A stretch of 47,424 nt of DNA from JBPOJN01 sp052033505 (GTDB lineage: Bacteria > UBA10199 > JACPAL01 > GCA-016699445), in contig JBPOJN010000051.1 in the NCBI GenBank assembly GCA_052033505.1, forward strand, positions 1-47,424, given 5' to 3'. Of this stretch, positions 40,254 through 47,338 are shown piece by piece; positions within the stretch are counted from its first letter, which is position 1, and the number at the start of each line of letters is the position of its first letter. Position numbers and translations under genes: made by a program. A model generated the notes under the pieces. That model made no database searches. It was given only the letters and a program-made list of their open reading frames with translations, and was not told the DNA's origin.

Positions 40254-41654
40254 ATGCCCGAAATTTCCGAAAAGCCCCGACTTCGTTTTGCGCCGTCTCC
40301 GACCGGTCATTTGCACATCGGAGGCGCCCGCACGGCGCTCTACAACTGGCTTCTGGCGCGGCAACTAGGTGGCACGTTCGTGCTGCGCATCGAAGACACG
40401 GACCGTGAGCGCTCGACCGACGAATTCGTCCAGTCCATCATGCGCGGCATGGAATGGTTGAAGCTCGATTGGGATGAAGGCCCGATCCACCAAGTCGACC
40501 GTTTCGACATCTACAAAAGCTTCGTGGAAAAACTGCTCTCGCAGGGCAAAGCCTACAAATGTTTCTGCACGCCGGAAGAATTGGACGAACGCAAAAAAGC
40601 CCTGATCGCGGCCGGCAAAAAACCGAAATACGACGGACGCTGCCGGACAAGCGACCAGTCGCAAGATAAGAAATATTGCATTCGTTTCTTGAGCCCCGAC
40701 CAGGGACAGACGACGCTTCATGACCTCATCAAAGGCGACATCGTCTTCGACAACGCTGAGCTCGACGACCTGGTCATCCAGCGCACCGACGGCGTACCGA
40801 CTTATAATTTTTGTGTCGTCATCGATGACGCCCTGATGCGCATGACGCACGTGATCCGCGGCGACGACCACGTGAACAATACCCCGCGCCAGATCCAACT
40901 CTATGAAGCCCTGGGATTCGCGCTTCCCGCTTTCGCCCACCTGCCCATGATCTTGGGCGCGGACAAGACGCGTTTGTCGAAACGCCACGGAGCCACGTCC
41001 GTTCTCGCTTACCGCGAAATGGGCTTCTTACCCGACGCCTTGATCAATTTCCTGGTGCGCATCGGCTGGTCCCACGGCGACCAGGAAATCTTTTCGCGCG
41101 CGGAACTGGTCGAAAAATTCAACATCGAAACCGTCGGCAAATCCGGCGGCGTTTTCAACCAGGAAAAACTCCTCTGGCTAAACGCGCAGCACTTGAAAAA
41201 AATGGACGACCGCGAACTCTTCGCGATGACGCTTCCCTTCCTCGAAAAAGACGGAATCGCGGTCAATGCGAACGCCGACATCGCAAGCGTCGTGCATCTT
41301 GCCAAAGAACGCGCGCGTACCTTGGTCGAGCTCTCGCAAGCCTTGGCGCCCTTCCTCGCCAAAGACGTCACGATCGACGACGCCCTCCGGCAGAAATTTT
41401 TAACCGAAGACAAAAAATCCCTGGTAGGTGCGTTGATTCCTTTATTGGAAGCCTTGCCCGATTTTTCCGAAGCCACGACGAAGGCCTGCGTCGAAAACTT
41501 CGTCGCGGAACGCACGATTAAGTTGGGCGAAATCGCCCAGCCTTTACGCGTGTCTCTGACAGGCTCGACCGTATCCCCGGGAATCTTCGAGCTCATGGCC
41601 GCCTTGGGTCGTGAAAAAACCCTGCACCGATTGAAGAAAGCCTGTCTTGCATGA
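40254..41654 (+). CDS. gltX: Glutamyl-tRNA synthetase
   Basis: Class I aminoacyl-tRNA synthetase. 466 residues from the ATG at 40254 ('MPEISEKPRLRFAPSPTGHL'). The HIGH motif is 'HLHIGGART' near 19-27 and the KMSKS-like motif 'TRLSKRHGATSV'. Cys-containing 'KCFCTPEELDERKKA' follows the active site. The Glu-specific 'IRGDDHVNNTPRQIQLYEAL' block is present. The C-terminal helical anticodon-binding half is intact. Whether it is discriminating or also charges tRNA-Gln cannot be told. The frame opens 21 codons upstream but the predicted promoter lies there. Stop overlaps the PAP2 start (ATGA). Confidence 0.97.
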   Translation: MPEISEKPRLRFAPSPTGHLHIGGARTALYNWLLARQLGGTFVLRIEDTDRERSTDEFVQSIMRGMEWLKLDWDEGPIHQVDRFDIYKSFVEKLLSQGKAYKCFCTPEELDERKKALIAAGKKPKYDGRCRTSDQSQDKKYCIRFLSPDQGQTTLHDLIKGDIVFDNAELDDLVIQRTDGVPTYNFCVVIDDALMRMTHVIRGDDHVNNTPRQIQLYEALGFALPAFAHLPMILGADKTRLSKRHGATSVLAYREMGFLPDALINFLVRIGWSHGDQEIFSRAELVEKFNIETVGKSGGVFNQEKLLWLNAQHLKKMDDRELFAMTLPFLEKDGIAVNANADIASVVHLAKERARTLVELSQALAPFLAKDVTIDDALRQKFLTEDKKSLVGALIPLLEALPDFSEATTKACVENFVAERTIKLGEIAQPLRVSLTGSTVSPGIFELMAALGREKTLHRLKKACLA

Positions 41655-42439
41655 ACCGTCCGGTCGCCTTCATCCTCATTCTTCTCCAGATAGGCATCGG
41701 TCCGGCGTTGTTGGCCATGTCTCAGGACGAAAAATCGACGGAGTGGGAAGAAAGATCCGAACGCGCCGAAGAGTGGACGTTTTCCCAAGTCCCCCGGCAC
41801 ATCGGAAACGACCTGAAATATTCTTTTTGGAACGGCTGGCATCTACTCTTCTTGGCCGCTGGCGCCGGAGCCACGGCCCTCGTACATGAAAAAGATCCCG
41901 ATATCCGCGAAGCTTTCCAACCGGAGAGACCTTTCGGAAAAAATTTCGATGACGCCATGAATTGGGGTTTTCATCCCTTGGTGCTAGGCGGCGCAACGGC
42001 CTTGGCCTTCGGTATCGCCAAAGGGGTCGGCGCCGAAAAACCCGCCCTGACGGCCGGCACGATGTTCGAGGCCTTGGCGATCACAGAGACTTTGACCTTC
42101 GGCCTGCAACTCGCGACGCACAGGGGCCGCCCCGACGGATCGAACAATCGATCTTTTCCCTCAGGTCATACGTCCGGCGTTTTCGCGTTGGCGACCGTCG
42201 CCGAGATTTATTACGGGCCATGGGTCGGAGTTCCCAGCTACGCGCTCGCCTCTCTCGTGGGTATCAGCCGCATCGACGGCAATAAACACGCCGCGTCCGA
42301 CGTCGTTGCGGGCGCGGTCTTAGGGACCTTAATCGGACTGGGCACCGCGAAATGGCACAAGCAGGAATTTCCGAAGTTCTTCATCACGCCGGTGGTCGGC
42401 GACGGACAAAAGGGACTGGCCGTCGTGCACGCTTTCTGA
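41651..42439 (+). CDS. PAP2-family membrane phosphatase
   Basis: 262 residues. N-terminal signal or signal-anchor (about 1-22), then several hydrophobic helices. PAP2 motifs: 'THRGRPDG', 'NRSFPSGHTSGVF' with the catalytic His, and 'SRIDGNKHAASDVVAGA' with the nucleophile His near the end. Acts on lipid phosphates such as phosphatidate or undecaprenyl diphosphate at the membrane. Coupled to gltX by a four-base overlap and followed eight bases later by a polyprenol-kinase-like gene, suggesting lipid-carrier recycling. Confidence 0.88.
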   Translation: MNRPVAFILILLQIGIGPALLAMSQDEKSTEWEERSERAEEWTFSQVPRHIGNDLKYSFWNGWHLLFLAAGAGATALVHEKDPDIREAFQPERPFGKNFDDAMNWGFHPLVLGGATALAFGIAKGVGAEKPALTAGTMFEALAITETLTFGLQLATHRGRPDGSNNRSFPSGHTSGVFALATVAEIYYGPWVGVPSYALASLVGISRIDGNKHAASDVVAGAVLGTLIGLGTAKWHKQEFPKFFITPVVGDGQKGLAVVHAF

Positions 42440-42447
42440 GATTTTCT

Positions 42448-43029
42448 ATGCTTTCGCCCGAACTCAGCCGAGAAATTTTTCGTAAATCCATCCACGCAGC
42501 GGGGCTCTTGTTAATTCCCGTCATCCTTTGGAACCATCACGTTTCGGCGGCTCTTTTGGGAGGTTTTCTGGCGGGTTACTTCTTCGAAGAATACCAGTCG
42601 CGCCGCGGGAAAACCGTCCCGTTATTGACCGCACTCACCGACCATTCGAAACGCGACTCCGAAAAAAATCGTCTGTCTTTGGGCGCGATCCTCCTGTGCG
42701 TGAGCGCCGCTGTTCTACCTTACGCCTTCGGTCCCAGGATCGCGGCCGTGGCACTGACGCAAGTGTTCAGCGCGGACGCAGTATCCACCGTCTGCGGCGT
42801 GTCTTGGGGAAAAAAGAAACTGCCTCATGCGCAGGACAAAACCTGGGTCGGATCCGTGGCCTATATCGTCACGGCCTTCGCCGCGGGCCTACTCTTCGTT
42901 TCTTGGCCTCATGCGCTTATTCTCGCGTGCGTCGGGACATTCATCGAATCTTTCCCGCTGGACGCCTGGGATAATTTACTGATCCCCTTAGGCGTCTGCT
43001 TGGTTCTTTACGCGTGGCAGCTTTTTTAA
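42448..43029 (+). CDS. Polyprenol/diacylglycerol kinase-like (CTP-dependent) membrane protein
   Basis: 193 residues from the ATG at 42448 ('MLSPELSREIFRKSIHAAGL'); the frame opens earlier but inside the PAP2 gene. Five or six transmembrane helices. 'REIFRKSIHAAG' and 'FSADAVSTVCGVSWGKKKLP...KTWVGSVAYIV' match the dolichol-kinase/SEC59-DGK1 and CdsA-like family, which uses CTP to phosphorylate lipid alcohols. Phosphatidate cytidylyltransferase activity is the alternative. With the preceding PAP2 phosphatase it would form an opposing kinase/phosphatase pair. No Shine-Dalgarno sequence, so translation probably depends on the upstream gene. Confidence 0.8.
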   Translation: MLSPELSREIFRKSIHAAGLLLIPVILWNHHVSAALLGGFLAGYFFEEYQSRRGKTVPLLTALTDHSKRDSEKNRLSLGAILLCVSAAVLPYAFGPRIAAVALTQVFSADAVSTVCGVSWGKKKLPHAQDKTWVGSVAYIVTAFAAGLLFVSWPHALILACVGTFIESFPLDAWDNLLIPLGVCLVLYAWQLF

Positions 43030-43049
43030 AGAAATTGCGAGGAACTCAC

Positions 43050-43361
43050 ATGAATAAGACGATCGTACCCGAAAATCTTAAAAACCAAATCGAAGCCGCC
43101 TTCCAATACCGCGGCCATATCACGATTTCCTTCAAAGACGGCTCTTCCGCGGAAGGCTACCTCTACAACCGCGAGTTCGAGAATCCTAAACTCGCTCAAG
43201 ATCATTTCGTCGACGTCTTCCTCAAAGGCAGCGGCAACCCGATCCGCTACCGCATGACGGACATCGCGACCGTCTCCCTCACCGGCACGGATGAAGCCGA
43301 GGGCAAGTCCTATCAAGACTGGATGGCAAAAAAACAGAAGGAAGGATCCTCCCATGTCTGA
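43050..43361 (+). CDS. Conserved-looking small protein, function unknown
   Basis: 103 residues, soluble. The ATG at 43050 has GAGGAA at good spacing. 'HITISFKDGSSAEGYLYNRE' and 'YRMTDIATVSLTGTDEAEGK' suggest a small beta-barrel fold of the SH3/Sm-like type (strand-rich with 'DGS..EGYLYNR'), but I do not recognise the family. The C-terminal tail is lysine-rich. Overlaps the next small gene by eight bases. Confidence 0.78.
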   Translation: MNKTIVPENLKNQIEAAFQYRGHITISFKDGSSAEGYLYNREFENPKLAQDHFVDVFLKGSGNPIRYRMTDIATVSLTGTDEAEGKSYQDWMAKKQKEGSSHV

Positions 43362-43581
43362 AAGAATGTATCAAATCCTCGTCACGACGGCCGACGGGCA
43401 AACTCTCACCTGGCATAAATCCGGCAAACCTCACTTTCTTCCCGAAAACCTGGCCGTCACCTGGGTCGAAAAGTTCAAACCCCATCTTTTCGATATCCTG
43501 CCCACCGGCGAAATGGTCGGCGCCGGACGGGATCCGCAAGCTCTGAAGATCGTCAAAGTCGCCAAGCAAGAAGTGGCTTAA
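43354..43581 (+). CDS. Small protein coupled to the preceding gene, function unknown
   Basis: 75 residues from the ATG at 43354, which follows AAGGA within the end of the upstream gene. 'MYQILVTTADGQTLTWHKSG' and 'VTWVEKFKPHLFDILPTGE' suggest a small alpha/beta protein. No family recognised, no signal peptide. The eight-base overlap implies co-translation with the 103-residue protein, so the two may act as a complex. Confidence 0.72.
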   Translation: MSERMYQILVTTADGQTLTWHKSGKPHFLPENLAVTWVEKFKPHLFDILPTGEMVGAGRDPQALKIVKVAKQEVA

Positions 43582-43662
43582 CCCTTCCGTTTTTCGAACC
43601 CCTATCGTCTGAAGTCTGGACTTCTTTGCGGAGATCTCGCGCAAATCCCCTGCGTTTTCCTA

Positions 43663-43678
43663 TGGCATGCCCGTTGCT
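43663..43678 (+). promoter_or_regulatory. Predicted sigma-54 promoter of the M23 peptidase gene
   Basis: TGGCATGCCCGTTGCT matches TGGCACRNNNNTTGCW except at position 6, with exact GG-N10-GC spacing. Transcription would start near 43689; the leader then contains AGGAGG (43691-43696) four bases before the ATG. Confidence 0.75.
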
Positions 43679-43700
43679 GTGAAGCCCGGCAGGAGGCGTT

Positions 43701-44327
43701 ATGAGACTTAACGAAAATCGCAGGACGTATTTGGGTGATTTACAGGTGCACCAGCCGGGAAAATTTCAAACGGCCCCACAAACCCGGCAAGAGATCAAAA
43801 ACGACAAACGTCCGCTCCAATTCACGTCACCGCTCTACTCTCCCCTGACGCCGGACCGGTTTTCGATCGTTCAACAGAGCAAAGACAACGACCAAGCCGG
43901 ATTTTTCGGAATGACGCGCAAGGAAGAAGGCTCACCCAAAGCGCACAAAGGCCTCGACCTCGAAGCCTCGGACGAAGAGGGATTTCGCATCGGCGTCACC
44001 GCCGCGGAAGCGGGCATTGTCTCCTATGCCGGTTGGGCGAAAGGCTATGGCCAAGTGATTTATCTGGATCACCGCGACGGCTATCAAACGCGCTATGCGC
44101 ACTTAAATGAAATCCATGTAAAGCCCGGCCAACTGGTCGGCCAAGGCGCCTTGATCGGCGAAACCGGAAAGACCGGCAATGCCGCCGGGTCCAACATTCT
44201 CTCCCATCTTCATTTTGAAATCCGAAAAGACGGCGTGGCGGTCGACCCGCTGCCATTGCTCACCGAACCACGAGCGGATCGGAAACTGTTTCTGATGATT
44301 GAAGGGCTTAATAAAGACACAAACTGA
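43701..44327 (+). CDS. M23 (LytM) family metallopeptidase without a signal peptide
   Basis: 208 residues. Catalytic M23 domain about 80-185: His82 and Asp86 in 'AHKGLDLEA', His134 in 'RYAHLNEIH', His169 and His171 in 'SHLHFEIRKDG', so zinc ligands are complete and it should cleave peptidoglycan cross-bridges or be a structural LytM. The first 80 residues are polar ('RTYLGDLQVHQPGKFQ') with no signal peptide or membrane helix, which is unusual for an enzyme acting on the wall. The strong AGGAGG fixes the start. Preceded by a near-perfect sigma-54 promoter. Possible export through a flagellar, type III or other dedicated system is inference. Confidence 0.9.
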   Translation: MRLNENRRTYLGDLQVHQPGKFQTAPQTRQEIKNDKRPLQFTSPLYSPLTPDRFSIVQQSKDNDQAGFFGMTRKEEGSPKAHKGLDLEASDEEGFRIGVTAAEAGIVSYAGWAKGYGQVIYLDHRDGYQTRYAHLNEIHVKPGQLVGQGALIGETGKTGNAAGSNILSHLHFEIRKDGVAVDPLPLLTEPRADRKLFLMIEGLNKDTN

Positions 44328-44336
44328 AAGCTGATC

Positions 44337-44375
44337 TTGACGATCTCTACTTAAAAGCATACTAATTTAGTATGC
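44337..44375 (+). promoter_or_regulatory. Promoter and palindromic operator of the toxin-antitoxin pair
   Basis: TTGACG (44337-44342), 17 bases, TACTAA (44360-44365) predicts transcription starting at or beside the antitoxin ATG (44372). The perfect 19-base palindrome GCATACTAATTTAGTATGC (44357-44375) covers the -10 box and the start codon, as expected for an autoregulatory operator bound by a ribbon-helix-helix antitoxin, alone or with its toxin. Confidence 0.75.
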
Positions 44376-44632
44376 AGGCCACTACTATAAAAATAGAAGA
44401 CCCTATGCTCTCAGAAATTAAACGTATCCTACCGAAAAACCTTAGTATTTCTGGTTTTATCCGAGAAGTTTTGGAGCAGGAAATCCGCCGTAGAAAGATG
44501 ATCGAGGCGGGCAAACAGTATTCCGAATTTCTGGCGGCCTCTTCCTCCGAACGGGATTGGCTTGAAGACTGGGAGAGCGCGGACCTTGCAACGGCGCCGC
44601 TAACCAACACCAACGAAAGAAAAAACTCGTGA
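44372..44632 (+). CDS. Antitoxin, ribbon-helix-helix type, of a MazEF/PemIK-like pair
   Basis: 86 residues. N-terminal strand 'ATTIKIEDPMLSEIKRIL' then 'SISGFIREVLEQEIRRRKMI', the RHH DNA-binding pattern; the C-terminal acidic tail ('SSSERDWLEDWESADL') is the likely toxin-neutralising part. No Shine-Dalgarno sequence; the mRNA is probably leaderless. The stop overlaps the toxin GTG start by four bases. The operator palindrome overlaps its start codon. Confidence 0.88.
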   Translation: MQATTIKIEDPMLSEIKRILPKNLSISGFIREVLEQEIRRRKMIEAGKQYSEFLAASSSERDWLEDWESADLATAPLTNTNERKNS

Positions 44633-44949
44633 AAAGAGGAAGTCTCTATTGGGTGAATCTGGAGCCCGCGACGCCTCCGGAATTCGGTAAGGTGCGCCCG
44701 GCACTGATCGTTTCCAATTCCGAGCAAAATCTCCTGCTGCCGACCGTAGTGGTCTTACCCGTTTCCAGTCGCGCCCCGGAAATCTGGCCGTTACGCTTAC
44801 GTTTCACGCTGCCGGATCGGCAGGAATCTTTTGTCGTTCTTCCCGGAATTCGACAAATTCATAACAAAAGACTTCAAGATAGGATCGGCGCCGTTTCAGA
44901 GGATTTTCTAGCGCGCGTCGATGAGGCGCTTTCCGTTTATTTGAGATAA
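44629..44949 (+). CDS. MazF/PemK-family endoribonuclease toxin
   Basis: 106 residues, typical length. 'KRGSLYWVNLEPATPPEFGKV', then 'RPALIVSN' and 'TVVVLPVSS' are the MazF/PemK signature; such toxins cleave mRNA at short motifs. Starts at GTG within the antitoxin stop (GTGA), consistent with lower toxin translation. The 3' end overlaps the convergent DUF6745-associated gene by 13 bases. All core motifs look intact, so it is probably active. Confidence 0.92.
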   Translation: MKRGSLYWVNLEPATPPEFGKVRPALIVSNSEQNLLLPTVVVLPVSSRAPEIWPLRLRFTLPDRQESFVVLPGIRQIHNKRLQDRIGAVSEDFLARVDEALSVYLR

Positions 44950-45662
44950 ATCTCAAGCGGCTTTTCCGTAAGAACGACCGCGTCTTCAAAAGGCCACCAC
45001 CAGCCGCAAACTTCGGCCAGAGTCATCACAGATGTCAGCGAGTGATGCCCCCAACTCAAGAGCTGCGCAAAAAAATCATAGTAAGCGAGCCAACCGGAAT
45101 CGTGCAGGCCATAGCCGCAGCGATTGCCTTGCTCGACGGTGACTTCGTCGTTTTTGACGAAGGGACAATCCTGCCGCGAAATTCCGATCCGGGACCGAAG
45201 ATCTTCCCAAATCGGCCCCGCCACACCGGTCCACGTTTCCGTACCGACGGTCTGATCCCACAACGGAGCGATGCGGTTCCAAATGAGGTCCCGATGAGAT
45301 TCCACCGGTATCGAAACCCGAGCCCTCATCCGGGAGACTTCATTTTTGATCGTATCCGAGAGATTTTCCGCTTCAAGCCGCTGCTGAATCTTCCCCTTGA
45401 ATGACGGCAAGAGTTTATCTTGGATCTGAGCCCCAGCCCAAGACCGATCATGAGCCAACATAACCGCCGCAAGCACGCCCTTCCAAGGAGACTCAAACCA
45501 AATCTTAAACCGCGGCGGCCTCCTCCCCGCTTCTCGATAAATCTCATCCACGCTTTTTTCAGCCTGAGCGCGATCGGTCGCAGAAACACTGAGACCAATG
45601 CTCAGCCATTTTTCTTCGGTTTGAGTCAGTTGGATTCGTTGGAATTCGGATAATTCTTTCAT
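44937..45662 (-). CDS. N-terminal part of a DUF6745-associated protein, apparently truncated
   Basis: 241 residues from the ATG at 45662 (a TTG at 45686 would add eight). It matches from memory the N-terminal region of large DUF6745-containing proteins of actinobacteria and myxobacteria: 'EEKWLSIGLSVSATDRAQAE', 'AGRRPPRFKIWFESPWKGVL', 'GLHDSGWLAYYDFFAQLLSW' and 'GWWWPFEDAVVLTEKPLEIY'. In those proteins the 'GWWWPFE' block continues into a C-terminal repeat-like region about as long again; here the frame stops five residues after 'EKPLE', exactly where the toxin gene ends. Function unknown. Truncation is inference. Confidence 0.75.
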   Translation of the reverse strand: MKELSEFQRIQLTQTEEKWLSIGLSVSATDRAQAEKSVDEIYREAGRRPPRFKIWFESPWKGVLAAVMLAHDRSWAGAQIQDKLLPSFKGKIQQRLEAENLSDTIKNEVSRMRARVSIPVESHRDLIWNRIAPLWDQTVGTETWTGVAGPIWEDLRSRIGISRQDCPFVKNDEVTVEQGNRCGYGLHDSGWLAYYDFFAQLLSWGHHSLTSVMTLAEVCGWWWPFEDAVVLTEKPLEIYLK

Positions 45663-45724
45663 GTAGTAAGATTCTGAATTATCCAATGCCTGTTTTCTAT
45701 TGTTTCAAGAAGACTCAAGTGAAT

Positions 45725-46234
45725 TCAATGCTGGCATCCCATATAAATTTTACTAATCTTCGCATAAGCCTCAGGCACGGACGCCCGAAACGTCTTTAAG
45801 GCTTTTGCCACGAGGGCGTTCTCTTCGGGACCAACGGCATAAATGCCTCCGACCAAAATGTAATAATCAGGCCCCATACCTTCGTAAGCTTCCGAACGTT
45901 CGATCGTGACACACGATGCTTGTCCCTCGTCACAGTCGTCATTGGAACGCCTCGAGACGTAACTTCCGGCGAAACTTTCGTCTTGGTAGTCTTCGGGAAA
46001 GATGAGTCCTTTCTTCTTATCATACACCATATCGCGCTTCGAAAATGGCGTCCCTGTTTTGGCGCTCACGTCTTTTGCGGCGTTTAAGGCGCTTCTATAA
46101 TCCTTAAAGCTGCCGAGGATGATTACTTTTTTCGGAATCATAGCCTCGGAAATCTCATCGGCCCGGCTGGAGGATCCAAAGCCAATCGAGAGCAAACACA
46201 GGAAAAGCCCGATGCTATTTTTGATCGCGTTCAT
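45725..46234 (-). CDS. Small secreted protein, function unknown
   Basis: 169 residues from the ATG at 46234, which follows AAAGGACA. Signal peptide about 1-25 ('LFLCLLSIGFGSSSRA-DE'). The mature part starts 'KKVIILGSFKDYRSALNAAK' and holds 'GLIFPEDYQDESFAGSYVSR'; the 'GSF.DY..A...A' pattern resembles SPOR-type repeats, weakly. Two or three cysteines ('DDCDEGQASC', terminal 'MGCQH') suggest a periplasmic disulphide. Lies 45 bases after the stop of the next upstream gene on the same strand and may be co-transcribed with it from the sigma-54 promoter. Confidence 0.75.
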   Translation of the reverse strand: MNAIKNSIGLFLCLLSIGFGSSSRADEISEAMIPKKVIILGSFKDYRSALNAAKDVSAKTGTPFSKRDMVYDKKKGLIFPEDYQDESFAGSYVSRRSNDDCDEGQASCVTIERSEAYEGMGPDYYILVGGIYAVGPEENALVAKALKTFRASVPEAYAKISKIYMGCQH

Positions 46235-46279
46235 GTCTTGTCCTTTCAAGTACTAGAGTGGCACCGATGAAAATGAAAT

Positions 46280-46759
46280 TTATCGTTTGCTGATTTTAGC
46301 GACCGATCCGGACTCGAAATTGGGTTTGAGGTCGCTCATTTGTTCCAACTGTTGGGAGACTTGGAAGCCGATCTTCTTTTTGACGCCGAAGAGGATGGAC
46401 TGGGTCTCCTTGCCGTCCTTGTATTCCAGGCCAAACATCGCCATTTTCTTTTTCCAGAAGAGAGAAAAGGCTCCCAGCGGACCGAAGAGATAGACCGCTC
46501 CGGCCGCGACGCCCCAGCGAAGCTTGGCCTTTTCCCCGACCGAAATATGCATGATGTCCTTACCGGGGATTTCTCGGTTCAGTCCTTGATACTGGAAATC
46601 CTTGAATTGGATGCGGACGGCGTCATGTTTGGAAAAATCCAAATGACATGTTTTCAGCTTCCCCTCCGGGACCATGCATTTAGCGTCGTAATAAAACGCC
46701 TGAGCGGACGCAGCGGAAAGCACCGAGACCAAGACGGCTAGGGCTATTATTTTCTTCAT
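46280..46759 (-). CDS. Small exported protein with one internal hydrophobic segment
   Basis: 159 residues from the ATG at 46759, after AAGGAGA. Signal peptide about 1-21 ('LSAASAQA-FYYDAKC'). 'CMVPEGKLKTCHLDF' gives two cysteines. A hydrophobic stretch 'GVAAGAVYLFGPLGAFSLFW' (about 83-102) is a probable membrane segment. The rest is basic and strand-rich ('MFGLEYKDGKETQSILFGVK'). No family recognised. A sigma-54 promoter lies 26-41 bases upstream. Confidence 0.75.
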   Translation of the reverse strand: MKKIIALAVLVSVLSAASAQAFYYDAKCMVPEGKLKTCHLDFSKHDAVRIQFKDFQYQGLNREIPGKDIMHISVGEKAKLRWGVAAGAVYLFGPLGAFSLFWKKKMAMFGLEYKDGKETQSILFGVKKKIGFQVSQQLEQMSDLKPNFESGSVAKISKR

Positions 46760-46784
46760 ACGATTCTCCTTTGACCGGGGATAA

Positions 46785-46800
46785 GGCAACTCCGGTGCCA
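46785..46800 (-). promoter_or_regulatory. Predicted sigma-54 promoter of the 46759 gene
   Basis: On the minus strand TGGCACCGGAGTTGCC: the -24 TGGCAC is perfect, the -12 TTGC is perfect, GG-N10-GC spacing is exact; only the R and W consensus positions differ. The predicted transcript start near 46774 precedes AAGGAG (46771-46766) and the ATG at 46759. Confidence 0.65.
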
Positions 46801-46801
46801 A

Positions 46802-47293
46802 AGGGTGGAAGGTGGAAATGGCTGGAAAAAGAGGTGGTTACGAATGAGAAGTTTTTGGAATCTTGTAAGTGAACACTTAAATTTACAAATTAGTTTACAT
46901 TTTTAGGTACAAATTCTTCGATGACTTTATGTTTTATCCACAAGCCTTTTAGAAAATTGATCTTATTTTTTAATGTGTTCCTTGGGTGCCTGGCCCATCG
47001 TGCTACGACAGCTCGCCTCTTTGAGGAAATAAAAGCTGCAGAACTTAGGGTATGTTCTTCGATCTCTTCACTAACCCTCGTGCCTCTTTAACAAATTCTC
47101 GATGGCCGAAACGGAACAAACGCCAGAAGAGTGGATGATGGAGAGGAGCAAGCTTTTATTAACGCCGACTTGTACGCGTACCGGGTACACTTTTTTTCGC
47201 GCGAAGGATCGATCATCTCTCTGCATTGGGAGGAATCTTTGACTCGATTGTGGGAAGGGAAGATTCTTTAGCTCGAAAATTCCTAAATTTTTT
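46802..47293. other. Gene-poor, partly AT-rich stretch
   Basis: No convincing gene. The left part (about 46860-46990) is AT-rich and contains one perfect DnaA-box sequence TTATCCACA (46934-46942) and an imperfect GGGTGCC-TGGCCC palindrome. The right part has only a short minus-strand frame (47071-47325) of unfamiliar sequence and atypical composition that I do not accept as a gene. It may be a decayed insertion or a mobile-element boundary. Confidence 0.5.
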
Positions 47294-47320
47294 CGATATG
47301 TATTAGTTCCACACATATCG
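47294..47320. repeat. Inverted repeat CGATATGT ... ACATATCG
   Basis: Perfect 8-base arms (47294-47301 and 47313-47320) around an 11-base spacer, 18 bases from the stop codon of the partial gene at the right edge. A run of A on the minus strand follows it rather than T, so it is not a usual terminator for that gene. Could be a regulator site or a mobile-element end. Confidence 0.4.
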
Positions 47321-47338
47321 GACACGAAGGTGAGTTGA

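Noticed and set aside
46934..46942. Perfect DnaA box TTATCCACA as a sign of a replication origin
   Set aside because: Only one box, no clustered repeats and no dnaA, dnaN or rep gene nearby.
47071..47325. 84-codon minus-strand frame near the right end
   Set aside because: No ribosome-binding site, unfamiliar composition, and it includes the inverted repeat at its 5' end; possibly remnant sequence only.
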